NCBI GenBank assembly: GCA_964007475.1
Contig: OZ023275.1
Location: 8,783,829 to 8,847,828, forward strand
Origin: Hybos culiciformis
Taxonomy: Eukaryota > Arthropoda > Insecta > Diptera > Hybotidae
Direction: 5' to 3'
Length of the DNA: 64,000 nucleotides
How positions within the stretch are numbered: the stretch's first letter is position 1; the number at the start of each line of letters is the position of its first letter. The notes beneath the pieces are model-generated. The model did not search any database. It had not been told where the DNA came from and worked only from the letters and a program-made list of their open reading frames with translations. A program made the translations under genes and the position numbers. Positions 1-10,835 of the stretch are shown here, one piece after another.

Positions 1-1178
1 CAACAGCTTGTTTCAATACCTCATCCTTATCGTCATCCAATTCATTACCCGCAAGCACATTTGGGCTATCTTACTCATGTACCACTTGTTCCACAACAAT
101 CTTATATTTATCCAACTCATGCTATTCAATATAGTATAGTAGCTCCAGAATCTGAAAATCATCAAGCTTCAACAATTGCACCATCCGAATCTCCAAAGTC
201 TCAAACGACAACAGCAGCAGCAGTAGCCCCTGTTCAATACGTAAAATATCCAATTGCTCATCTTGCCAATGCTCAACCAAAACTGATTTACTCTGGTCAC
301 GTACCGCATCCACTACATTATCATCATCAACCAGCAGCGTACGGTAGGATTATTTTATATTAATTTAATAAAATTTATATTATATGGTTTGTTATGAAAG
401 TATAATTAAATTTTCGAGTTCAAGAAAATTTGGTATTTTTTTTTGAATTTTGCCATTTTGAGCGAAAAAGTATAAGAACACAAAACAAAATTAATTACGT
501 AAAAAAACTTTTATGGTTTGATTTATGTACATACATATTATTCAAAACAAAAAAATCCATGATTAATGGTTTTATTTTCGATACTTTACAATTTGGAATT
601 ATTTTCAATCCTAATAATTTGATCCAAAGTTCTGACTTGAACTTTTTGTTTGAAACCTTATGTGACATTAGGTTAAGTTAGGTTGTGTGACATTAGCTTA
701 AATTCCTTTTTTTTTCAATATTAATTTAGATATTGCAGTACAACCAGCACTTCAATATATTCAACCAAGTAAACAATATTATTCTCCAGTACCAGCAGCA
801 TTACAATATAAACATATACTCTCAGGTCCAATAGTGAATCAAAATGGCGGTGCTCCCAGTTATTCAAAGTATTCAGCATTACCACCAGTAGCAACAACTG
901 CAGCCTCATATACTGCCGCACCAGTTAAGCCAGAATACAATATAGTTTTTACAACTAGTTCACCACCCGTGGCACAACATCAGCAACATTCGCAACATCA
1001 GCAGCATCCATCTGATCATGTTTCAGGTCCTAGTAAAACTTATACATCACCTGGTGGTCAAGAAGCAGCTGTTTATAGTCATCCAGGAGCTACATATTAC
1101 GGTACTCATTTGTATCATCCTTCAATTGGCCATAAATCTATGTCTCCACCAATACAATTTGCTATTTCTAAATATTAA
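1..1178 (+). CDS. Low-complexity Tyr/His/Pro/Ala-rich protein, 3' part of gene (two exons)
   Basis: Exon 1 is open from the window edge to 343 and ends at a GTAGGA donor; exon 2 runs from 730, after a T-rich tract and TTTAG acceptor, to the TAA at 1176-1178. The exons join in phase 1 and give 263 codons plus stop, with no frame break. The 386-nt intron (344-729) brings stops in all readings, so the splice is well supported. The protein is rich in Tyr, His, Pro, Ala, Gln and Ser, with short patterns such as YP/HP pairs, an Ala run near residue 65, and a Gln-His repeat encoded near 976-1015. No catalytic motif or membrane segment is visible. The start codon and any signal peptide lie upstream of the window. 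Such composition is typical of insect cuticle-, chorion- or mucin-like secreted proteins, but that is inference; an intracellular low-complexity protein is not excluded. The 3' flank has a possible AATAAA at 1549-1554. Confidence 0.72.
344..729 (+). other. Intron of the low-complexity protein gene
   Basis: GT at 344-345 and AG at 728-729. The intron is AT-rich with stops in every frame. It holds a short direct repeat of TGTGACATTA (about 661 and 688). A second AG lies 9 nt into exon 2 (737-738) and would keep the reading frame. Confidence 0.7.
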
Positions 1179-4100
1179 TTATTCAGTTATCCATAATGCA
1201 AAATGTACGATTTAAATTATTTAAAAAAAAAAAAATGTTATTTAGCATAATATGTATTTATAATTTATAAAATGTCAAGTAATATTTTTACCATAAATCA
1301 CATCTTATAATACTTTCAATTTGTGGTGCTACTTTTCATGTTCAATCAATTAACTTGCAGTAAATTAACTTTACCACTATTTACATAAATATAAATGTGG
1401 TTGGGATTTTTTTTTTGATATATATATATATATATATATAAGAAATGATATGTGATGGAAACAAAAAAATTTATTTTGAAAACAGTATGTAATCTATTTG
1501 AAAAAAGAATTAAATGGAAATTATTTTATATAGGGAAATTGATTGATTAATAAAAAAATTTACGAAATATGTTATGAATCAAAAAATTAAAGTTTATTAA
1601 TATAATCTTAGTTGGAACACATGGAAAGTTATTTAACCAAAAATAATTATGCAAATGAAGAGAAAACCACAAAAAACAAGAAACAAAGCAATTTTTAGCT
1701 TTTATTTATTAAATGAACCTGTGAGATTTACTGGTGGAAATATTGCAGTTTTTATTCGAATGCTGACGGTTTTTCGAATGGTAATTATAGAAAAATGAAC
1801 AATTATAAAAAAATTCTCTACAATTAAACGTTTTTCTGGAGGTTTGTAAAACATAATTTTCTGTTATTAAACTTTTAAGGTCCTTGTTTATTTAAAAAAA
1901 AAAAAAAAATGTGATTAAGGAAATAAATTTTATAATATTAATTTATTGATTTTTTCTTAACACATAATTTAAAAATCTTTTACAGATGCAAACAAGTTGA
2001 GTAAATTTATTAAATTTTAAAATATTATGGAACATGAACCTAAAATCAGTATCAAACATGCTTTAGTGCTTTAGTAAATATAGTAAATCTGTGTAAATAT
2101 ATGTAGTAAATATATGTAAAATCTGAAATAGTCTGTCTAATAAAAATAATAATAAATGTTCAAATAGTGTCAGAAACAGAAATTAAAATAAAATAAATAA
2201 AATTATTTGAATATAAACCTATCAGTCGGCACAAATTGTAATTTCTTTTTGGAAAAATCATTCAATTTATAAATATATTTTGTTATAAAGTACATAATAC
2301 ATAATACTTGTATATATACCTAAATGTACGGTATTGGTATGTTATTGATAAATCTGTGAATTAATAAATTTTGATTGTCTTTTATACTAATCTTAATTTA
2401 ATGAAAATAAAATATGATAACGATAACATGTTTATTATTTTTAAACTTTATTACAAAGATATCTGTATGTTTCATTTGCATATCAATAAATGTATGAAAT
2501 TTGCATTCAAAAGATTTTTGTTTTCATTTCAATAAACATTATAATTTACACATAGATTTAATTTTATATTTAAATCATTATATACATAAATATGGATTGT
2601 ACAATGAATACATAATATTTATGCGAATAAATTGGATAATTTAAAATTATCTTACTAAGTCATTCATAATCAAGCAATAAAATCATTTATGCCATACTGC
2701 ATTGATTTTTATGTATATGTATAATTGGAGACAAAATTTCGATTCCGAGATTATAAAATTGTACTATATTATTACAAAAATTTTAAATTATTAAAATAGT
2801 TTATTTTTTCCAATTTAAGGAATTTTTTGATTGGATAAGTAGTTTATTTAATATTCATTAAGTATATTTAAAATTTCTTTATAGACTTTACAGAACAATA
2901 ATTATTTAAATTCCTAAATTTTTTTTTATGTTATAGAAGTTAGTGCACAGAATAAATACACATTTTCAATTTCTATATTATCTAGAATTTCGTAGTTTTC
3001 TAAAAACCAAAAATTTTCCAAATAATTTTTCAGGAAATTAATTAAAATTTTGGCGGATTTTAAATTTTTCTCTAAGAGTTTTTTAATCGATTTTATAATT
3101 ATAATATTGATTATGTAAAACCAAGTTAACGAAATAATAAAAAACTCATTATGCCAGAAATGTATAAATAATTTCTATAGAATTTTTTTTTTTTTTTAGG
3201 ACATATAAATTTGAAAACATCTATCATCAGCCACATGTATTTTTTATTTTAATAAAATTTTATTTATTTTTATATTTTTTTTGAACCATCGAAAAAATGA
3301 AAATAGAAAATTTTAAGCCCGAAAATGACAAAAAAAAAAAATCAAACCTATTGAGAATTAAAAGGTGTAGTAAAAGGAAAAATCATTTTAAAAAAAAAAC
3401 CTTTTTCACCTTTATAAATTCGTGTTGAAGTGATATCTGTTTTTCAATTTTTATTTATTTTTTTTGTTCGTAGGAACGTACGTATATTTTATACACATAT
3501 GTACTCTCTATATAATATTACATACATATTTTTCTTTTCATATATTGTTGAAATAAGTTTTATTAGAATTGATGAAATTCCCATGTCACCTTTGGATAAT
3601 AATAAAATATATATATACCATACGTATATATACTTAAATAAAATAAAATTAAATATTATGGGAATTTTTATTCTCTGGGATTCTGTATAATATATGTGTG
3701 AGTGTAGAAATGTGTAAAGTATAAGATATTATATTCATTTAATTCTATCAAAAATAAATAATTTACACATTTTCATGACGTAAATAGAAAATAAAATCAA
3801 ATTAAATTTTTTTTTTTTTTTATAATCCTTTTTTAGAATTGAAAGTTATTTTTTTTTATTGTTGAAAGATACCAGTTTGTACCCAGTATGGGGCTACTAA
3901 TAATCTTCTACGCAATATTAAATTAATTATATAAATATTTTATAATAATTTTATATATAGGTTTTTGAAAGTTTTTTGAGTATGATGTTTTTGTGTTACG
4001 AAACTTAAATATTAATATTGAATATTGTAATTATTTGACAGATAAAATAAGTACCTACGTACCTACAAATTATATTTTGTATGGAATTAATTCTAATTTT

Positions 4101-6374
4101 GTGTAATATGAACTTACATCCTACATCTTACTCTCTATAATGCCAATTCATTTCGCAATTTATTAATTTTCTTAACAAATATCATAGTTAATAAAGTTAA
4201 AAATACCTTTTTTTTCACTTGAAAGAAATAAAAGTTATTTCTTGTACCATTTACTTCTAAAAAATTTTAGTTTAACTTTTTCATCTACTATATCTATTCT
4301 GCGGGTAGCATAAAAGTATCTTTTTCTTTTATTACTATTTGTTTTCCTTTTTGTGTAAATAAAAAAGTAAATTAAAGAAAAAAATTCAACGTAATGTAAT
4401 TGTTAAAAAAAAAAAAAACAGATTCTTTAAGCTTCACTTTAATTCGAAATGATAAGATTTTTAGTTATCTTGTCTGTGTTTTTTTTTTTGATTAGCATAA
4501 AAAAAATATTTTGTTGCAAGAAGAAAAAAAAAAAAGAACAAAACCATTGAATCGATTATAGTGGTGTTGCTGTGGTGTTTGCTTGTTATAACTCTCTCTG
4601 TTGAGTCAGAAAAATTTTGAAGTTAAATTTTTTGTAATAATAGCTCACTTATATTTAATATTTAAGGAATTACTAATGTTTTTGAATTATTTAAAGAAAA
4701 TAATAATAGAACGAAAACTCATTTTGTTCGCTGTAAAAATTCTTTTTAAACAAAATGTTAAAGCAATTATGTTCATAAAAATATATATATTTTAACAAAA
4801 GGGTTTCTTTTTTCTTTTTTTTAACAAAATAAAATTTAATGAAGTAATGAAGAAAAATTTTGGAAAAAAACATATTTTTTTTTCTCAATTTTTTCCTCAA
4901 AATTTTTTTTTAATTTTTTTTATATAACTTTGATCAAAAATAAGTAAATTCAGATTAAGCAAAAAATCTCAGTTTGAAAAAAAAAACCCTTAAGGTTTTA
5001 TTTATATTCATTCACAAGGTAATTCAAAATGAAAATATTAATAAAATTAAAAAACGTTGAAAAAAAAAAAAAAGTATAGTTTCGAATAACTTTGAAAAGT
5101 GTTTTGAAAATGCAGAAATTTGTAAATTTAGGGTTCTTTGATATTTAGTTTTTATTTCTTTTTTGATTTCAAATTTTTTTTTGGGCTTCGAATGGCTTTA
5201 ACTCACAAAATTTTGTACAAACTTTATAAAATAATTTGCAAAATTGTTAAACAACTACTGTTCAAGTTGTAAAAATGATTTTCCTTGGAAAATGTATATA
5301 AAATCTATTCACAAACTACACACGAATCTGTAGTACATAATTTAATCTATATGACTTTATGTAAATCTTGGGGTCCGTATCTGAACTTAATATAGTGTCA
5401 ACATTGTCGTATCATAATTAAAAATTTTCACTCGAATTAAATTAATAAAATTCAAATGCTGAAATTTTTAGGTAAAAAAAAAGTATAAATATGAAAGAAT
5501 AACTACGGTCGTAGCATTACAAGATTATAACTAACTATTAAGAGCACAGAGCATATAAAATCCTCAGTTATCAGTTATAAAAAAAAAAAAAAAAAAAAAA
5601 AATTAAAAATTCAAAGTAAAATCAGAATTTCTCCATAATTTTTATTTGAAATTTTCTTTAGATTGGATATAAAAACGAATTAAGATTTCATAATAATGTT
5701 CATACTTCCGAGAAGGGATAGCATCTGTTCAATATTCTTGTTAAGAACAATTTTCTTCTTTTTTTTTTTGTTAATATGAAACAATCTAGTATTCACATAA
5801 TAAAAATAATACAAAAAAAAAAAAAAAGAATGAAAAACTTGAGCATAAAAAAAGTCAAAAAATAAAAGGATATAATGTCTGTAAAATGTTAATAACCATT
5901 TCCTTGCCATAAAAAAAAAGGCTTGGATATTTTTTTTATTTTATTTTTTTTTAACTTAAAAAATACGGTTGAAAAAATTATATAAAATAACCACTAGATA
6001 AATTAAGTTAACTTTATTCAAGAATACTGCATTTATTTTTTTTTTAATTTAATTTTATTTAATTTTCTTTTCTCTTTTCTATATAAATTAACTTTACCGC
6101 TCAAAATTTTTATGTGAATTATACTATTTTTTCTTCTGTATTTTAGTATAAGGAGCAATTTATGCTTAACGCTTTGGTTGGAATTTTTTATTTTTTTGTT
6201 GTACAAAAAGATCCTTGAAAACTTTTTCAAAATAATAATTTTTTTTTTTTTTTATATTATTTAAAACTTTTGTAAATTTAAACTGTAATGTTTAACTTTT
6301 CAATTTTTGTTGCGAATTTTTTATTTTTTTTGTGGTGTATTATGATAATTTAGCATATCAGATAAAAAATAATA
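1179..6374. other. Gene-free AT-rich flank
   Basis: 3' flank of the first gene and intergenic DNA. I see dense A/T homopolymers, including an A run of about 24 at 5579-5602, and a (TA)n tract at 1418-1441. Open frames here are short, made of Lys/Phe/Ile/Asn/Tyr runs from AT composition, and resemble no protein family. Confidence 0.7.
1418..1441. repeat. (TA)n microsatellite
   Basis: Uninterrupted alternating A and T of about 23 bases, in the 3' flank of the first gene. Confidence 0.9.
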
Positions 6375-6381
6375 CTTTTAT

Positions 6382-6690
6382 CATAAAGGAAGTATAAATA
6401 GAGAAACTAGTCCCATACAAAAAATGTAAATACAAGAAATCCATATCACAACCCCATGAGCTTTTTTTTTTGCATTTTTTTGAGAATTCCACTCTCACAA
6501 AAGCTTTTAAAACTTTAAAAATTGTATAGAACTGTTGTTATTTTGAAAGTTTTAAAAGCTTTTGTGAGAGTGGAAGTCTCAAAAAATACAAAAAAAAGCT
6601 CATGGGGTTGTGACATGAATTTTTTGTTTCACTATTTGTATTTGCATTTTTTTGTATGGGACTAGTTTCTCTATTTATACTTCCTTTATG
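6382..6690. mobile_element. 309-bp fold-back MITE with 7-bp target-site duplication
   Basis: The two halves are inverted copies of each other. The outer 37 bases, starting CATAAAGGAAGTATAAATAG, match perfectly at both ends. Further in, the arms remain largely complementary (GGGGTTGTGA and CACTCTCACAAAAGC blocks, with small differences) down to a short centre near 6525-6545. The element is flanked on both sides by CTTTTAT (6375-6381 and 6691-6697), as expected for insertion by a DNA transposase. It encodes nothing; a run of open codons over the right arm is incidental. Superfamily is uncertain: a 7-bp duplication is near the 8 bp of hAT elements, but the ends do not show the usual CAG start. 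Confidence 0.88.
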
Positions 6691-6697
6691 CTTTTAT

Positions 6698-7961
6698 GTA
6701 GTTTTCAAAAAAAAAAAAAAAAATTCAAATTATTTGGCAATAATAATTTATTCATTCTAATGTACATATATATATGTATATTCTTTTTATTGTGGCGTAT
6801 AATTATAATTAATAAAATTAAAACAATATATATTATAATACTCTATCGGTATATATATTTTATGAAAAAAATGTATTTAGTTTCAGCTTAATAAAATTGC
6901 TCTTTTAAATAATTTTTAAAACATCATCATTGATTTATAAAAATAATTTTCATATGACCAAATTTATTAAACCAAAAACTTTACTTTAAAATAAAAATGA
7001 AAAATTTAGTAAATTAAATAATTAATATTTATTATTATTATTTTTAACCATAGCTATAGATTAGAACAATAATAATGATATAAGAAAAAAAAAATTTTTT
7101 ATCTGACATAATGAGTTCTCATATTTCATTACCAAACTTTTTATGTCGTCGAATCTTTGTAAAAAGAAATCCAAAATACGGAAGATAATAATAATAAAAA
7201 AAAAATTTCTGCTATTTTAATAGTAAAAAACTTAACTTAACTATACATAAAATAACATACAAATAATAAATAATAAAACTTTTAAAAATGAAAGTTTTTA
7301 TTTAACATAAATTGATGGCCTTTAATTTTTTTTAAAATCATAATATATTATGTAAAACGGAACTTATTGTGTAAATTCTTAATTATTATAGATAATTAGG
7401 TTTAATTTGGATTAAAATTCAAGAGTACTTTTTAATAGAAAATATTTGATCAAAAATTTATCCACAAAAACATACCTACTGTTTTATTTCATTACAAGTT
7501 AATGTCAAAAAGTTATATTACCATTGAAGCACCAAAGATAAGGGCTTTTCTTGGTCGATATTACTATTTAAAATTTTAATTAAATTAAAGCAAAATTAAT
7601 TTTGTTAATTTTTCTCGATATTAAATATAGAATTTATAGCATTTTGAATTCCAAACTTTAAGCAAAATTTCATGTGCATGACTATTGTCTCAGTAATAAA
7701 GGAGCAAACGAAACTTCGGACCGCTATGATGCTGCACCTAAATCGATATCCTCCGTAACCTAAGGTAACCAAAAAATAAGTTGCCTTTTCGTATATGATT
7801 TGCAATGTATAGGAATATGTGAAATTTGGTAGTTAAATTTGTAGCAGTAACTTTTTGTATTATGAAAAAAAAAAAAAATCTTAAACCAACTATAGATATA
7901 TTGATTAAACTTCAAGTAGAAAAATATTTCAAAAATATTTATTATTAAATTCTTTTAAATT
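6698..7961. other. Intergenic region upstream of the dehydrogenase gene
   Basis: AT-rich. The only richer block is 7690-7790, which has a 66-codon open frame on the minus strand (7605-7805) with no family signature. An in-frame TAA at 7956-7958 sits just before the dehydrogenase ATG. I could not identify a TATA box or initiator with confidence. Confidence 0.55.
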
Positions 7962-9679
7962 ATGTCTGTGGGGCAACATTTAAAAAAAGTAAAGAAACCC
8001 TCTGGCAATTTGTTAAATCTTGTAAATGAACCGATTTTAGAGTATTTAGACGGTAGCAGAGAAAGATGCAAACTAATTAGAGTATTAAAGCAAATGTCAG
8101 AAAAACATGAAGAAATTCCTATTGTGATTGGTGGTAAAGAATTTAAAGCTTCAAAAGTTAAGTATCAAGTTATGCCCTATAATCATGAAAAAAAGGTAGC
8201 TAGGTTTTATCACGCAGATCAAAATCAAATTGATGACGCTATCAAAGCTTCGTTATGTGTTCGAGAAAAATGGGCGAAGGTTAAAGTCGATGATAAAATT
8301 AAAATTTGGAATAAAGCAGCAAATTTAATGGCTGGTAAATATAGACAGCATTTAAATGCGGCAACAATGATTGGGCAAGGTAAAACAGTTTATCAAGCAG
8401 AAATTGATTCAGCATGTGAATTGATTGACTTTACAAGAATGAATGCAGCATTTATGAAAGAAATTATAAATAATTCTGAGGTTCTTTCACCTAATCCACA
8501 AATAACAACGAATCGGATCGTTTATCGACCGTTAGATGGATTCGTAGCGGCTATATCACCATTTAATTTTACTGCTATTGGTGGGAATCTCGCTTATACG
8601 CCAGCTTTAATGGGGAATACAGTATTATGGAAACCTTCTGACTACTCCATTCTCTCAAATTGGATTATTTTCCAAATTATGAGAGAAGCTGGTGTTCCAC
8701 CAGGTAAATTTAATAGACTATGGATAGACTATGGATAATAAAATCATTAATTTTCATTTTTACAGGTGTAGTTAATTTCATTCCCTGTGATGGGCCTACA
8801 TTTGGTAAAAAAATTTCTTCGTCACCAAATCTCGGTGGAATAAATTTCACTGGATCTTTAAGAACATTTCAGAGTCTTTGGAAAGAAGTAGCTGCTAAAG
8901 TTGATAATAAAGTTTGTTTTCCTCGTCTAGTCGGCGAATGTGGTGGTAAAAATTTCCATTTTGTGCATCCTTCTGCTGATGTGGAAACAGTGGTTAGTTG
9001 TACTATTCGTTCCGCATTTGAATACTCAGGTCAAAAATGTTCAGCGTGTTCAAGATTAATAGTCCCAACATCATTGTGGTTCCCAATTAAGGATCGTTTG
9101 GTTGAAAGTATGAAAAAAATTGAGGTTGGTGATGTTACAAATTTTTCAGTATTCACTTCGGCAGTAATAAATAAAGAAGCATTTGTGAGACTCAGACGCG
9201 CGATTGATTATGCACATGTTAATCATGAAATTATAGTTAGTGGAAAATGTTGTGATGATGTTGGATATTTTGTGGAACCTACTATTGTAAAATGCGATGA
9301 TCCGTGTGATCAATTAATGCAGGATGAACTTTTCGGGCCGTTGTTGACGGTATTCGTGTACATGGATTCTGATTTAGACGAAGCAATTCAAATGACTACA
9401 GGCGGCACCAAATATGCTTTAACCGGTTCTATTTTTGCAGAAGATAAGGAATTTTTAAAAGAAGCATTAGAAAAATTTAAAATGGCAGCTGGAAACTTAT
9501 ATATAAACGATAAATCAACAGGAGCAGTAGTGTTTCAACAACCCTTTGGCGGAGGGAAGTTATCCGGAACTAATGATAAAGCTGGTGCTCCGCAATACTT
9601 ATTGCGTTGGACATCACCTCAATCTATAAAAGAAACGTATGTTCGATCGACACAGATAAAGTATCCGTACATGTCATAA
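7962..9679 (+). CDS. P5CDh1: Delta-1-pyrroline-5-carboxylate dehydrogenase (ALDH4 family), two exons, complete
   Basis: Exons 7962-8703 and 8766-9679 join in phase 1 and give 551 aa, close to the 563 of human ALDH4A1. The enzyme oxidises glutamate semialdehyde (from P5C) to glutamate with NAD+, the second step of proline breakdown, normally in the mitochondrial matrix. Seen in the sequence: the ISPFNFTAIGGNLA block (about 198-211), the LWKPSD NAD-binding block (222-227), INFTGS (273-278), catalytic-region Glu305 in GECGGKN, catalytic Cys339 in GQKCSACSR, LFGP (436-439), and the C-terminal PFGGGKLSGTNDKAG and RWTSPQSIKET blocks. The spacing Glu305 to Cys339 (34 residues) equals the family's. 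ATG 7962 is chosen because an in-frame stop lies one codon upstream and no acceptor intervenes. The N-terminus is Lys-rich but short (family homology starts near residue 20), so mitochondrial targeting is not obvious. Ala501 replaces the Ser that follows the conserved STG in vertebrates. The gene looks functional. Confidence 0.95.
8704..8765 (+). other. 62-nt intron of P5CDh, with internal 11-bp tandem duplication
   Basis: Donor GGTAAAT and acceptor TTTTTACAG. Removing it restores the conserved VPPG-VVNF-P family sequence. AGACTATGGAT occurs twice head to tail at 8715-8725 and 8726-8736, so the intron may once have been 51 nt. Reading through from exon 1 ends at a TAA at 8736-8738. Confidence 0.93.
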
Positions 9680-9824
9680 TACATTTATTTAAATATATTA
9701 TTTTGTCCTATTTGATTAATGAATGAATTATAAGGTTCTAAATCCTAAAGTTTAAAATTTTGAAACGGCTGATATCGATTATACATATCAACTCATATAC
9801 AAAACAAAATAAGAATATGAATTC

Positions 9825-9830
9825 AATAAA
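9825..9830 (+). promoter_or_regulatory. Likely polyadenylation signal of P5CDh
   Basis: AATAAA about 145 nt after the stop codon, followed at once by AATAAA-like overlap (AAAATAAAAAT). It is the first canonical hexamer downstream of the gene. Cleavage would be expected within about 30 nt. Confidence 0.6.
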
Positions 9831-9944
9831 ATAAAAATTTATTTGTGTAAATAATTTATTGTGAAAATAAATTCGTTTGTTACACACATGCTATTTGTCG
9901 ACGTTATAATGATTCGATGTTTACTTTTTTGTTTCCTTAAAGCC

Positions 9945-10180
9945 GAGCTCAACTTACACTAAAGGTTAGTTCTATATCTTACCTTTAATAAATGCGTCCA
10001 CACTATACTAACTTACGCTAGTTAAAAAAATTGTAAACAAACAAAAATATTTAAAATTAAATTTTAAAAACAATAACAAAAACTACATTTATTTGAATTT
10101 GAAGAAAAATATTTAATAATTAGTAAAAAAAATTCATAACAAATCTTAAAATAAGAAGGAAAATCAAAAAAAAAAAAAGT
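9945..10180. repeat. Copy A of a ~230-bp direct repeat (450-bp spacing)
   Basis: Starts GAGCTC and continues through ACTAAAGGTTAGTTCT, AATGCGTCCACACTAT and AAACAACAAAAATATTTAAAA-type sequence to CAAATCTTAAAATAA. It matches 10395-10622 nearly base for base with a handful of substitutions. No coding signal. Each copy holds a small inverted pair (AAAGGTTAG / TTACCTTT). It could be the end region of a transposon, or a segmental duplication later split by other insertions. Confidence 0.88.
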
Positions 10181-10316
10181 AAAAAAAAAAATTATTGTAT
10201 TTTTATTATTGGTTTTTATTCTGTTTGTTTACTTTTTTTTTACCAAAAAAAACTTCTGAATTAAAAAAAACTCACTCAAACAACAAAAAACAACAATGTC
10301 AGATACCTTTAAATAC

Positions 10317-10394
10317 CAGGGCTGTGGAATCGGTCAACAAAATTACTGACTCCAACTCCGACTCCTCATTTTTTTTCTTTGGCGACTCATAAGC
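10317..10394 (+). mobile_element. Lone hAT-type terminal end
   Basis: CAGGGCTGTGGAATCGG at 10317, followed within 60 bases by repeated GACTCCGACTCC-like sequence. Elements that begin CAGGGCTGTGGAGTCGG and carry CCGACTCC subrepeats are, from general knowledge, a widespread hAT-type non-autonomous family. The partner right end (CCACAGCCCTG) is not found nearby, so this is a truncated remnant. It lies between the two direct repeat copies. Confidence 0.6.
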
Positions 10395-10622
10395 GAGCTC
10401 CACTTTCACTAAAGGTTAGTTCTTTAACTTACCTTTAATAAATGCGTCCACACTATATTAATTCACGCTAGTTAAAAAAAATTGTAAACAAACAAAAATA
10501 TTTAAAATTTAATTTTAAAAACAATAACAAAAACTACATTTATTTGAATTTGAAGAAAAATATTTAATAATTAGAAAAAAAAATTAATAACAAATCTTAA
10601 AATAACAATGAAAATCGAAAAA
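10395..10622. repeat. Copy B of the ~230-bp direct repeat
   Basis: Near-identical partner of 9945-10180 in the same orientation, offset by about 450 bp. Differences are single-base changes and homopolymer length. Its right edge abuts another repeat that begins near 10630. Confidence 0.88.
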
Positions 10623-10629
10623 AAAAATA

Positions 10630-10835
10630 AATAAGGAGCTGTATAACAAATTTTATTAACATGTTTTGTATACTGTTTTAATGTGCATCTGAGAGGTAGT
10701 TGCAATCAATACATTTGCAATGAAAAAAATAAACAAAAGTTCAAAATGAAGTAAGTAAATAAAATTTGAAGTAAGTAAATAAAATTTACTTAATTAAATA
10801 ATTACATGTGTATTGACGCATGTAATATACTATTT
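10630..10835 (-). repeat. Dispersed repeat family, member 1 (reverse orientation)
   Basis: Read on the minus strand it contains, in order, ATGCGTCAATACACATG, then GCAACTACCTCTC, CATTAAAACAGTATA and AAATTTGTTATACA. The same blocks occur in the same order at 57446-57757 on the plus strand. Between the blocks the two members differ in length. This member holds a 20-bp tandem duplication (10749-10788). Confidence 0.75.
10749..10788. repeat. 20-bp tandem duplication
   Basis: GAAGTAAGTAAATAAAATTT occurs twice with no gap (10749-10768 and 10769-10788), inside the dispersed repeat. Confidence 0.92.

Noticed and set aside
122..313. Minus-strand open frame opposite the first gene's exon 1
   Set aside because: It is the antisense of a repetitive coding exon, Leu-rich because of CAG/AGC codons on the other strand.
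661..690. TTAGG-like insect telomere motifs (also near 49626)
   Set aside because: Only one or two units occur at each place; no array.
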